Assembly (NCBI RefSeq): GCF_900111585.1
Contig: NZ_FOHI01000004.1
Span: 1-64,000 of the forward strand
Origin: Nitrosospira multiformis
GTDB taxonomy: Bacteria > Pseudomonadota > Gammaproteobacteria > Burkholderiales > Nitrosomonadaceae
Length of the DNA: 64,000 nucleotides
Direction of reading: 5' to 3'
The number at the start of each line of letters is the position of its first letter. Position 1 is the stretch's first letter. This document shows, piece after piece, positions 51,844-61,091 of the stretch. Made by a program: the position numbers and the translations under genes. Below the pieces are notes generated by a model. The model saw only the letters and a program-made list of their open reading frames with translations, was not told the DNA's origin and searched no databases.

Positions 51844-53955
51844 CTATTTTATGGCTCTGCCGCTTAGACCGTCGAAACCCAGTTTTATCAATGCTTTTCG
51901 CTCGGCTTCATTTTGGACGCCCAGCGCGATCACTTTCATACCCAAGGCGTGGGCTTGCTCGCACAGATTTTTCAGGAATTTCTGGTTGGTTTTATTCTGA
52001 TTAATGCGGTGAATGAACCTGTCGGTTACTTTAAGATAGCTTAGCCCAGCCCCGGCGAGACTTTGAATACTGTCGAGATGGCGGGCGAAATCCTTGATAC
52101 CAACGTGACAACCCAACTGCCTAAAAATGTGGCAAAAATCGCGAAAGGCTTCAAACTTGCGAAAAGCCCCATACTCCGACACTTCGATCCAGAGTCGCCG
52201 GCACAGTTCGGGATGCGGACGCAGCAGTGCGTCAAGTTTATTGCGGAAACGATGGTTCGCGACTGTTTCAATCGATAAATCAACCGCCACCTCGCCGGTA
52301 TTCGATTGAAGGAATTCCAGTGCGTGACGCAATACTGCTACGTCAATGGGGCCCGTGATATTCAGACGAGCGGCGATGCTGATAAAGTCGGATGCCTCCA
52401 GCCACCCGCCTTCCGGTTGAGCTTGCATGCGTGCAACGCCTTCCTGGTGCAGGACTGCGCCAGTGGGATCGATAACAGGATAGAAAGCCAGCACGAAGCG
52501 GTTGGCAGTCAAGGCATCACTGAAAATGTGGCGCCAGTCGGAGATATTGAGGGAGACTGGAGAAGCCTGCCTTGATGACGGGGCCGCGAGATGCCAGGCG
52601 TTTGCTCCGGTCTGCTCCGCCGTGGCCAGGGCTGCATCTGCTCTGGAAAGAAGCTCGCTGAGCGTATCGCCGCGTTGATAGGGCACGGCTCCGATATGAC
52701 AGAAATCAGTGATCTTGTCACCGTCACGCAGCGGGAGCGCTGAGAGCTCCTCAGACAAGCGCCTGGCAAATTTTGCCGCATTACGGATATCAGGAGCAAG
52801 AAGCGCGAAATCCGAGCCATTCAGGCGTGCAGCAAGCGGCGGAGAAGATGTGATTTCCTCGAATTCCCCGGTGATGCCGCCGATCAGTGAACCAACCCGA
52901 TGAAGCAGTTCGTTTGCGCCAGCTCTGCCGAGTTTGCGGTTGATCTCTTCCAGATTATTGATGCGTATGAGGAAAAAAATTCCCCGCCTGCCTTGTATCT
53001 GTCCCGTGGCCGTGTCTGCAACAGTTGCAATTGAAGCGAGAGTCTTTTCCTCGTGCAGGACAACTTCGCCGTGTTCACCCATAGGGTGATATTCTCCCTC
53101 CCTGGCCCCATCCTGGACCGTCTCCCGCGCTGCTTCGCTGGCAGCTGCGGATTTCTGTTCTATTTCATGGCCTTCTTCCCTGCCAATCAAAATCTGGCTA
53201 AGCTGGTTCATGAAGTGCTCCCGCCGGGCCAGGCCTGTGACCGGGTCGAAGTTTATTCGCTTGTGCAAAGCTTCCAGGCGCTTGGTTTCTTCGATGCCGC
53301 GGTTATGCAGGCGTCTGATCATGTCATTGATGGCACGCGCCAGACTGCGCAGTTCCGGTATGCAGGGTTCTGAAATAGTGAGAAAGCGACGTTCTATGAT
53401 CTCATCAGCCTGCTCGACCATCTCCGCCAGCGGTTTGTGGATACGCTGCAATATCATCGCCCCGATCAGCACGCATACGATCGCTGCACCCAGAAACCAG
53501 AGCATCAAGGTTTTCGCTTGCTCCCAAAGTGCCTGATACGCGAGTTGAGCCTGGCTGACCACCTTGATCACGCCAAAATGCAGTAAGGCGTCCGATATCT
53601 GGGCTTGACCCGGTGCTGCACTGATTGGAAAGAGACGAATGAACCATCCGGGAACAGTCGTTTCTATCTTGTTCTGTACGCGTTCCGTGATCAGCTTGCC
53701 ATCGGCGGAGGTGATGGAGATTGCCTGGTATTGGCCACTATCAAAAAATGCAGCGATTTGAAGACCAATGGTGATAGGGTCTTTGCGCAGTTGGGAAATC
53801 GAATATGCGAGAGAATTCGCGCTATCGATGTTTTTACGGTGAAGCTGTTGCTCCAGATAGCTTCGTGTGCCAAGCAGACTTACAAAAAGGCTACCGGTAA
53901 AACTTGTGATGGTCACCAGGATAACGGCTAACCATAGTTGTCGAAAGAGAGACAT
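51844..53955 (-). CDS. LapD-like c-di-GMP receptor with degenerate GGDEF and EAL domains
   Basis: The 703-residue protein follows the LapD plan: an N-terminal membrane helix, a LapD/MoxY-type periplasmic domain (about 25-150, with LLGTRSYLEQQL), a second helix (LWFLGAAIVCVLIGAM), HAMP, then GGDEF and EAL domains. The GGDEF motif is degenerate (LNGSDF) and the EAL motif reads EGV, so neither should be catalytic. LapD-type proteins sense cytoplasmic c-di-GMP through the dead EAL and control the periplasmic protease LapG, which releases a surface adhesin. No LapG or adhesin gene is in the window. It is divergent from the HDAC gene. The LapD role is inferred from domain plan and degeneracy. Confidence 0.85.
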   Translation of the reverse strand: MSLFRQLWLAVILVTITSFTGSLFVSLLGTRSYLEQQLHRKNIDSANSLAYSISQLRKDPITIGLQIAAFFDSGQYQAISITSADGKLITERVQNKIETTVPGWFIRLFPISAAPGQAQISDALLHFGVIKVVSQAQLAYQALWEQAKTLMLWFLGAAIVCVLIGAMILQRIHKPLAEMVEQADEIIERRFLTISEPCIPELRSLARAINDMIRRLHNRGIEETKRLEALHKRINFDPVTGLARREHFMNQLSQILIGREEGHEIEQKSAAASEAARETVQDGAREGEYHPMGEHGEVVLHEEKTLASIATVADTATGQIQGRRGIFFLIRINNLEEINRKLGRAGANELLHRVGSLIGGITGEFEEITSSPPLAARLNGSDFALLAPDIRNAAKFARRLSEELSALPLRDGDKITDFCHIGAVPYQRGDTLSELLSRADAALATAEQTGANAWHLAAPSSRQASPVSLNISDWRHIFSDALTANRFVLAFYPVIDPTGAVLHQEGVARMQAQPEGGWLEASDFISIAARLNITGPIDVAVLRHALEFLQSNTGEVAVDLSIETVANHRFRNKLDALLRPHPELCRRLWIEVSEYGAFRKFEAFRDFCHIFRQLGCHVGIKDFARHLDSIQSLAGAGLSYLKVTDRFIHRINQNKTNQKFLKNLCEQAHALGMKVIALGVQNEAERKALIKLGFDGLSGRAIK

Positions 53956-54144
53956 TGAACGCCTTATTGTTTTAGACAGCGTCTTCAGGACAATGTCCTC
54001 CGCGGGCGCGATGACGGTTTGTCAAGGAATTATCAACCTGCGGTGGATTCCTGAGCTATGAGATTAGCACGGAGTGGACAGGGGTTCAATTTGCAGAAAA
54101 CACACCCGGAAAAGGTAACGAGACGACATCAAGAGAGATAGCCC

Positions 54145-55089
54145 ATGCGACCCGCTTCCCATACTGCCTTCATTTCCCATCCGGATTGCCTGTTGCACGA
54201 AATGGATTTTTATCATCCTGAGAGTCCAGCACGGCTGAAGGCGATCGAGGACGAGCTGTCTGCTTCAGGACTGATGGATAAACTGAGACGTTATCAGGCG
54301 CCATTAGCGACTATCGGTCAACTGGAGCGTGTCCATGCACAGGAACATATTGCAAGGTTGCAAGCAGCAGCATCCCGCGCGGCTTCGGGAGGTTTCGTCT
54401 ACCTCGATCCGGATACCGCCATGAACTCTCACAGCCTGCAAGCAGCCTATCGTGCTGCGGGGGCCGTCGTCCTTGCAACTGATCTCGTTATTGGAGGGGC
54501 GGTGGAAAATGCGTTTTGCAGTATTCGCCCCCCGGGCCACCACGCCGAACGCGGGTACCCGATGGGTTTCTGCCTGTTTAACAATATTGCCGTAGCGGTT
54601 GCCCACGCGCTTGAAACACATGCTCTGGAACGGGTCGTGGTGGTGGACTTCGACGTGCATCACGGCAATGGTACGGAAGATATCTTTCAGCACGACCCGC
54701 GCGTCATGATGGTCTCGACATTCCAGCACCCGTTCTATCCATATAGCGGCATTGCAGGCCGTTCAGAGCGAATGGTCAACATCCCGCTACCGGCCGGGAG
54801 CAACGGCAAGGTATTTCGAAAAGCAGTGGATGAATTCTGGCTGCCGGCGCTGGAAAGATTCGAACCGCAAATGTTGTTTGTTTCCGCTGGTTTCGATGCT
54901 CATGCCGATGATGAGCTTGCTTCCCTGAATCTGGTGGAAGACGATTATGCGTGGGTAACTGAAAAAATCAAAGAGGTTGCCTGCGCTTATGCCGGGAAAC
55001 GTATCGTGTCGGTGCTGGAAGGCGGGTATGCGTTGGCTGCGCTGGGACGAAGCGTGGCAGCGCATATAAAAGTTCTTATGAAGCGCTGA
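54145..55089 (+). CDS. Histone deacetylase family protein (acetylpolyamine amidohydrolase/AcuC-like)
   Basis: This 314-residue zinc hydrolase has the HDAC fold signatures RPPGHHAE (catalytic histidines), DFDVHHGNGT (zinc-binding Asp/His), GFDAHADD (second zinc aspartate) and LEGGY. Bacterial relatives deacetylate small molecules such as acetylpolyamines, or proteins such as acetyl-CoA synthetase (AcuC). The substrate is not evident. The closest gene in kind, a divergent LapD-like receptor, gives no clue. Start chosen at ATG 54145 with a GAGAG site. Confidence 0.92.
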   Translation: MRPASHTAFISHPDCLLHEMDFYHPESPARLKAIEDELSASGLMDKLRRYQAPLATIGQLERVHAQEHIARLQAAASRAASGGFVYLDPDTAMNSHSLQAAYRAAGAVVLATDLVIGGAVENAFCSIRPPGHHAERGYPMGFCLFNNIAVAVAHALETHALERVVVVDFDVHHGNGTEDIFQHDPRVMMVSTFQHPFYPYSGIAGRSERMVNIPLPAGSNGKVFRKAVDEFWLPALERFEPQMLFVSAGFDAHADDELASLNLVEDDYAWVTEKIKEVACAYAGKRIVSVLEGGYALAALGRSVAAHIKVLMKR

Positions 55090-55149
55090 CAGCTCAAAAC
55101 ACGCCTCTTCAACGCCCACTATTCCAGGCTACCCCTTCGACCCCCCCGG

Positions 55150-55270
55150 TTTACCTGAGAGTCCTTCCTCGAGCATATCTTGAGCCTGCCAAAGGGAATG
55201 GGGAATATCCTGAGCCGGGCCTATCCTGAGCTCCATTCGCACCTTACAAGCGTGCCTTGAGACACCGAAG
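55150..55270. repeat. REP-like palindromic repeats
   Basis: TCTTGAGCCTGCCAAAGG, ATCCTGAGCCGGG and TATCCTGAGCTCCATTCGC are variants of the CCTGAGCCTG...GAAGG word found at 2.35 and 38.0 kb, here in three partial copies. The 347-bp gap 55090-55436 otherwise contains the tandem repeat at 55348 and no gene. Confidence 0.55.
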
Positions 55271-55347
55271 GATTCAAGGCGAACGGAGAAAAGGGATACA
55301 GGTCAAAAGGAGGAGAATCAGGTTCAAAACAGAAAACCTGGTGTCCA

Positions 55348-55381
55348 ACAGAATTTCCCCGAAGACAGAATTTCCCCGAAG
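55348..55381 (+). repeat. 17-bp tandem duplication upstream of the binding-protein gene
   Basis: ACAGAATTTCCCCGAAG occurs twice in direct succession (55348-55364, 55365-55381), 56 bp before the start codon of the substrate-binding gene. It could be a duplicated regulator site or simple slippage. Confidence 0.85.
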
Positions 55382-55436
55382 ACGTTTCGCTATTCTCCTA
55401 TCAAGTCTATGATGGAAATAGCAATGAAGGGATCAG

Positions 55437-56798
55437 ATGCAGTATTTTCCGGCTCATACCGAGAGGGTGGCATTGAAGGGCAACCATAAACTGGGTATTC
55501 CCCTGATTCTGTTAATCGTTCTCGCCATCATGGCGGGGGTGGTATGGCAGTATCTTACCGGAAGTAAGCCGAGCATCAGGATAGGTGTGCTCCACTCCCT
55601 CTCCGGGGTCTTGGCCGCAAGCGAGAAGCCGTTGATTGATGCAATACAGTTGGCCGTTGAGGAGGCCAATGCCGCAGGAGGCATCCACGGTCACAAAATT
55701 GAAGCTGTGGTAGCGGATTGCAGGTCGGACGCGGCCCATTGCGCGCGGGAGGCCGAACGCCTGATTCTCGAAGAGAGAGTAGAGGCGTTGTTCGGTTGCT
55801 GGACCTCTACCTGCCGCAACGCTGTGAAACCGGTAGTGGAACGGCATGATCACCTGCTGTTTTATGCGCTGCGGTATGAAGGCATGGAGCAGTCCCGGAA
55901 TATTATCTACGGAGGTGCGGTACCCAACCAGTTGGTGATGCCTGCTGTGCACTGGGCCCTGGAAAATCTTGGTAACCGAAAACATGCACGTCATAGCGGC
56001 AAACGGGTCTATCTAGCAGGGTCAGAAAATGTTTTTTCGCGTGTCGTGAATATTCTTATCAAGGATGTTCTGGCAGCAAATGGCGGAATCGTATCGGGGG
56101 AATATTATCTGCCTCTCGGTTCCCAAGACATGGATCCTCTCGTAGAGGATATCGTGGATCTACAGCCCGATCTGATATTGAGCACGATTGGGGGCGCCTA
56201 TAACGCCGGGTTCTTTCAAACGTTGAACAGGAGGGGAATCACAGCGGAGAGCATCCCTGTATTGTCGTTCAGCGTTACCGAGGTAGTGCTGTCGGTACAG
56301 GATAAGATACCGATGACGGGACACTTCGCTGCCCGGAATTATTTCCAAACCATTCCCTCACCGGAGAATCAGGCATTCGTCAAGCGGTTCCGCGACCGCT
56401 ATGGAGAGAAAGTTGTTATTGACAGTCCGACAGAAGCCTCCTATGTCAACGTACACATGTGGATTCGGGCTGCTTCCGAGGCGGGCTCAGGTAATCTGGC
56501 AAAGGTACAAAGATTGATTTTGCGTCAAAGCCTTCCTGCTCCGGAGGGGATCGTGGCGCTTGATCCGATTACTCGCCACGTATGGAAAGTGGCCCGGGTT
56601 GGCAAAGTGCGGGAAGATGGTCAATTCGATATTGTGTGGGATTCCACGCGACCGCTGGAACCATCGCCGTTCCCGTCCTATCGGTCGCGTGAAGAGTGGA
56701 ACATCCTGCTGGAGAAGGTGCTGAACACGCCTGCAATGCTGCAAACAACGCAGTTCATGGAAAAATCCGGGAGTAACTCCAGAGGGCCGGCGAGGTGA
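55437..56798 (+). CDS. Membrane-anchored periplasmic binding protein, urea/amide ABC-transporter type
   Basis: The 453-residue protein begins with a cytoplasmic tail and one membrane helix (about residues 20-41, LGIPLILLIVLAIMAGVVW), followed by a type I solute-binding domain: IRIGVLHSLSGVLAASEKPL, DAIQLAVEEANAAGG, GCWTSTCRNAVKPVV and LNRRGI. It resembles UrtA/FmdD/AmiC-type proteins that bind urea or short amides. It is uncleaved and linked to the hybrid kinase by 4 bp, so it is likely a sensor subunit rather than a transport component; no permease or ATPase genes are present. Confidence 0.82.
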   Translation: MQYFPAHTERVALKGNHKLGIPLILLIVLAIMAGVVWQYLTGSKPSIRIGVLHSLSGVLAASEKPLIDAIQLAVEEANAAGGIHGHKIEAVVADCRSDAAHCAREAERLILEERVEALFGCWTSTCRNAVKPVVERHDHLLFYALRYEGMEQSRNIIYGGAVPNQLVMPAVHWALENLGNRKHARHSGKRVYLAGSENVFSRVVNILIKDVLAANGGIVSGEYYLPLGSQDMDPLVEDIVDLQPDLILSTIGGAYNAGFFQTLNRRGITAESIPVLSFSVTEVVLSVQDKIPMTGHFAARNYFQTIPSPENQAFVKRFRDRYGEKVVIDSPTEASYVNVHMWIRAASEAGSGNLAKVQRLILRQSLPAPEGIVALDPITRHVWKVARVGKVREDGQFDIVWDSTRPLEPSPFPSYRSREEWNILLEKVLNTPAMLQTTQFMEKSGSNSRGPAR

Positions 56799-56802
56799 AA
56801 CG

Positions 56803-59800
56803 ATGATACGCTTTACCTCACTTACACAGCGTTTTGCTGTCTGGTTTGTGGTCGTTTCCCTGCTGCCTATCCTGATCATTGGTTATGCGCTGTTGCGTAC
56901 CTTTGAGACGGAGGCGGAAAAGGCCGCGATTCAACAGGTGTCAGGGATCGCTGACATGAAAGCGGAACAGATCGACAGCTATCTGCGCGAGCGTTTGCTG
57001 GACGCGAGGGTGATCCAGACAACCAGTACGACACGCATGGCTATGCAGGACTTCGGTCGGGTGTACGTGCAGAGCGGGGTGGACTCCAATGCCTATCGGC
57101 AACTGGATGCATTTTATCGCGAACACTTCAAGCGCTTTGTGGAGGATGCCGGATATTACGATCTGTTCCTCATCTCTCCCCAAGGCGAAGTCGTCTACAG
57201 CCAGGCCCATGAATCGGATTTTGCGACGAGTTTGATCACGGGTCCGTATCGAAACAGCGGTTTTGCCTGGGTTGTGCGTGCTGCACTCAATACCTTGCAG
57301 GGAGGCGTCTCGGATTTCGAATACTACCCGCCCTCAAAAGGCGCAATTGCGGCCTTCATGGCATTGCCTATTATTGTTCAGGGAAAGCTGGAAGGCGTGC
57401 TGGCGCTGCAGATCTACAGCGAACGCGTGTTTGAGGTAGTGACCGACAACGTGGGACTGGGAGCGAGCGGTGAAACGGTCGTAACGCGCCTTCTCAACGA
57501 TCGCACCGCACTAGTCATCGCGCCACTCAAGCATGAGCCGAACGCGGCGCTGCAATACAAGATACCTCTCGCCACTCCACCATTTTCCATTGCGATCCAG
57601 AGCGGGTTGCATGGGGAGCGAGGAGGAGGATTGAAGACGGACTATCGGGCCAAGGAGGTCGTGGCTGCCTGGCGCTACCTGCCGCGCATGAACTGGGGCA
57701 TTGAGGTCAAGATGGATGCGGAGGAAGTGTTCGCCTTTGTTCCCAGAGTACGCAACTACAGTTTGATAGTGCTGGGCCTCACCCTGATTGCCGCTATGCT
57801 GGGCGCTTTGTTGTTCAGCCGACGCGTAGTCACCACGCTGAAAAATCTCAGTCACAGTGCGCAGCATATTGCCGCTGGAAATCTAAGGCAGCGAGTTCCC
57901 GTTGCAGGATGGGATGAAATCGGTCAGCTGGCCAGCACCTTCAATACGATGACTGAGCGCCTGACCGCCAGCGATCGTCAGCGTGACGTAGCCGAAAAAG
58001 ATTTGCGCCAGCTCAACCAGAACCTCGAAAACCGTGTTGCCAAACGTACAGCTGACTTGGAGCAGGCGAATGCGGTGCTTGTCAGCAAAGAAGAAGAAAT
58101 GCGTTCGATCGTGGAGCACATGGTGGACTGCATCATTACGATCGACGACAAAAGCATAATACGCTCGGTCAATCCCGTTATCGAAAAACTCTTCGGTTAC
58201 ACCCGGGAGGAAGTAATCGGTCAACCCATTTCCATTCTGATGCCCGAACCTTTCCGCAGCGGTCATGAGGGATATGTTGAGAGATACTACCGGACCGGGA
58301 GGGGTCGGTGTGAATTCGACCACATTCTGTCGCTGGAAGTCGAGGGTGTGCATAACATCGGCATGGGCCGCGAAGTCGAAGGCCGGCACAAGAATGGCGA
58401 ACTCATCGACCTATATGTTGCGGTCAGTGAGTATTTCGTCGGAGGGAAACGTTATTTTACCGGCGTGCTACGCGATATCCGCGAACGCAAGCGGGTCGAG
58501 CAGGCTTTGCGCAACAGTGAACAGCGTTTTCGGGCCATCGTGGACAACCTGGCGGCGCTTGTGGGCGAAATGACTCCTGATGGTGTCTTGGTGGAAATCA
58601 ACCGTACCGCACTGGAGGTAGGCGGCCTGCGCAGCGAGGATGTTATCGGCAAGTGTCTGTCCGACACCGGATGGTTCTCCTACAAGCCCGAGGTGCAGCA
58701 ACAACTCCGGGAAGATATCAGGCGGGCGCGAGCCGGGGAAATCGTCCGCCGTGACATTGAGATGCGCATTGCCAATGGTGGTCTAATGACAGCTGATTGT
58801 ATGCTGGTGCCGGTCCGGGACGCCAAAGGCCAAGTCGTTAAAATAATTCCTTCTGCAATCGACATCAGCGACAGGAGTCGCATTCTGAAGGATCTTGAGC
58901 AGGCTCGCCATGATGCGGAGCAGGCCAATCAGGCAAAATCGATTTTTCTTGCGGCCATGAGCCACGAAATACGCACCCCCATGAACGGCGTGATCGGCAT
59001 GGCGGACGTACTGCAGCAAACCAGCCTGAGCGGTTATCAGATGGAAATGGTCGATCTCATCCGTGAGTCGGCTTTCGCCCTGCTGGAAATCATCGAGGAT
59101 ATCCTGGATTTTTCAAAAATCGAGGCAGGCAGACTGGAAATCGAGCAGGCCCCGATGTCCGTGGAAAAGGTCGTGGAAAAAGCATGTGCCATGCTTGAAA
59201 GCCTGGCTGCCAGGAAGGCTGTGGAACTTACCCTGTTTCTCGACCCGGCGATACCTGAAGAAGTCCTGGGTGATGCACTGCGACTACGCCAGGTGCTCGT
59301 TAATCTTGCCAATAACGCCATCAAGTTTTCGAGTGGATTGCAGGAGCCGGGGCGGGTGTCGGTGCGCGCGCTGCTCGTTGAGCACGGCGAGAACGCGGTA
59401 ACAGTGGAGTTCGAGATAGCCGATAATGGCATAGGCATGAACGAGGAGGTGCAATCTCGGCTTTTCACCTCTTTTACCCAAGGAGATACATCCACCACCC
59501 GGCGATACGGTGGAACCGGGCTGGGTCTGGCGATTACTCATCATCTGGTGGAATTGATGGAAGGTAGTATCCGGGTTCAGAGTGCCCCGGGCGAAGGGTC
59601 GGTTTTCACGGTACGGTTGACGTTTGACCTCATTCCTTCCTCGCACATGGAAGATAAGGTTATCGATCTCACCGGCATTTCCTGCCTAGTACTCGGTGCT
59701 GAAAAAGGTTTGGCGGATGATCTGGCCGTGTATCTGAGATACAGCGGAGCGGTTGCAGAGCGAGTGATCGATTTGCCAGCTGCCCTCAAGCGAATCGAGG

Positions 59801-61008
59801 TACTTCCGCCGGGCCTGTGGTTGCTGGTCATAGATGCCGGGCATGAAACCCCCCCGCTTGAAGAATTGCGTGCCGCCTTCCGTTCCCGTCCTGACCTGGA
59901 TCCACATTTCGTAGTCCTCGAGCACGGTCATCACGAGCCTGATATTGAGCCCCGCTTTGTCGTCATTCGTCGCGGGCGCAGGCGGCATGAGCGTACCGAA
60001 GAGGTCGATACCGTTACATTGGATGGCGATGTCATGCACCGTGACGCCTTCCTGCGGGCAGTCGCACTCGCCGCCGGAAGACTGCAGGAGGAATTACCCG
60101 CGCCCCCCTCCGAGGAGGTGAAGGCGGTGGCATTGCCGTCGCGAGAAAAGGCGCTCGGTGAAGGCAGACTTATCCTTGTCGCCGAAGACAGCGAAATCAA
60201 CCAGAAAGTGATCCGGCAGCAGCTTTCTCTGTTGGGTTATGCGGCGGATATTGCAAAGGATGGAGGGGAGGCACTCAAACGCTGGGAAAGCGGCAACTAT
60301 GCATTGCTGCTGACAGATTTGCACATGCCGGAAATCGATGGGTATCAATTGACCGCAGCAATTCGTGTCAAGGAGGGGGAGCAAGGTGCTGCGCGCAAGC
60401 CGATTATTGCCATTACGGCCAATGCACTCAAGGGTGAAGCTGAACATTGCCGTGCGGTGGGTATGGATGACTATTTGAGCAAGCCGGTGCAGCTCTCGCA
60501 TTTGAAAGCGGTGCTACAGAAGTGGCTTCCTTCTCCCGGCAGCAGCACTGAATTGCTCGAACTGGCTCCACCAAGCTCTACTGCGCCTGCACCTTCCGCC
60601 ACGGCCATACCTGTTGCACCCGCTACGTCCGGGGAATCTGCTACTACCGGTGCCCCCGCTCTATCTACGGTTGCGGCAAAACCTGTCGATGTCCATATCC
60701 TTGAACAGCTCGTAGGTAACGACCCTGCCGTGATCAGTGAATTCCTCCAGGATTTTCGGGTGAGTGCACGAAAAACAGCAGAGGAGTTGCGAGCAGCGTG
60801 TCAGGCCAGTGATGCGAAAACAGCCGGCGGTATCGCACACAAGCTTAAGTCCTCGGCTCGCTCGGTAGGCGCATTGCAATTGGGTGAGTTGTGCGCTCAG
60901 ATGGAACAGGCGGGCAAGGCGGGTGACATGACACGGTTGAATGAGCTATTGCCATCTTTCGAATCGGAATTCGCCGCTGTGGATAAGTACATCGGGTCAT
61001 TGGCATAA
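56803..61008 (+). CDS. Hybrid sensor histidine kinase with two PAS, receiver and HPt domains
   Basis: A 1401-residue membrane kinase. An N-terminal helix (about 12-31) and a Cache-type periplasmic sensor lead to a second helix (about 325-345) and HAMP. Two PAS domains follow (about 430-560 and 575-700), then HisKA with His721 in AMSHEIRTPMNG, a HATPase with DNGIGMNEEV and GGTGLGLAI, a degenerate receiver (about 950-1080), an intact receiver with Asp1172 (LLTDLHMP), and a C-terminal HPt with His1346 (GIAHKLKSSARS). This is a full phosphorelay in one protein. The binding protein upstream, starting 4 bp before this ATG, may supply the signal; the REC-EAL protein downstream is the likely output. 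Confidence 0.93.
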   Translation: MIRFTSLTQRFAVWFVVVSLLPILIIGYALLRTFETEAEKAAIQQVSGIADMKAEQIDSYLRERLLDARVIQTTSTTRMAMQDFGRVYVQSGVDSNAYRQLDAFYREHFKRFVEDAGYYDLFLISPQGEVVYSQAHESDFATSLITGPYRNSGFAWVVRAALNTLQGGVSDFEYYPPSKGAIAAFMALPIIVQGKLEGVLALQIYSERVFEVVTDNVGLGASGETVVTRLLNDRTALVIAPLKHEPNAALQYKIPLATPPFSIAIQSGLHGERGGGLKTDYRAKEVVAAWRYLPRMNWGIEVKMDAEEVFAFVPRVRNYSLIVLGLTLIAAMLGALLFSRRVVTTLKNLSHSAQHIAAGNLRQRVPVAGWDEIGQLASTFNTMTERLTASDRQRDVAEKDLRQLNQNLENRVAKRTADLEQANAVLVSKEEEMRSIVEHMVDCIITIDDKSIIRSVNPVIEKLFGYTREEVIGQPISILMPEPFRSGHEGYVERYYRTGRGRCEFDHILSLEVEGVHNIGMGREVEGRHKNGELIDLYVAVSEYFVGGKRYFTGVLRDIRERKRVEQALRNSEQRFRAIVDNLAALVGEMTPDGVLVEINRTALEVGGLRSEDVIGKCLSDTGWFSYKPEVQQQLREDIRRARAGEIVRRDIEMRIANGGLMTADCMLVPVRDAKGQVVKIIPSAIDISDRSRILKDLEQARHDAEQANQAKSIFLAAMSHEIRTPMNGVIGMADVLQQTSLSGYQMEMVDLIRESAFALLEIIEDILDFSKIEAGRLEIEQAPMSVEKVVEKACAMLESLAARKAVELTLFLDPAIPEEVLGDALRLRQVLVNLANNAIKFSSGLQEPGRVSVRALLVEHGENAVTVEFEIADNGIGMNEEVQSRLFTSFTQGDTSTTRRYGGTGLGLAITHHLVELMEGSIRVQSAPGEGSVFTVRLTFDLIPSSHMEDKVIDLTGISCLVLGAEKGLADDLAVYLRYSGAVAERVIDLPAALKRIEVLPPGLWLLVIDAGHETPPLEELRAAFRSRPDLDPHFVVLEHGHHEPDIEPRFVVIRRGRRRHERTEEVDTVTLDGDVMHRDAFLRAVALAAGRLQEELPAPPSEEVKAVALPSREKALGEGRLILVAEDSEINQKVIRQQLSLLGYAADIAKDGGEALKRWESGNYALLLTDLHMPEIDGYQLTAAIRVKEGEQGAARKPIIAITANALKGEAEHCRAVGMDDYLSKPVQLSHLKAVLQKWLPSPGSSTELLELAPPSSTAPAPSATAIPVAPATSGESATTGAPALSTVAAKPVDVHILEQLVGNDPAVISEFLQDFRVSARKTAEELRAACQASDAKTAGGIAHKLKSSARSVGALQLGELCAQMEQAGKAGDMTRLNELLPSFESEFAAVDKYIGSLA

Positions 61009-61091
61009 TATCGTCGTCTGATAGACAAGTTGCCTCCAGCGACGTTCGGATTCAGAAACCTGACTGAACAATAACTGAAAAGATAAATGTT

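Noticed and set aside
51844-53955. Active diguanylate cyclase or phosphodiesterase activity in the LapD-like protein
   Set aside because: The GGDEF site reads LNGSDF and the EAL site EGV, so catalysis is unlikely.
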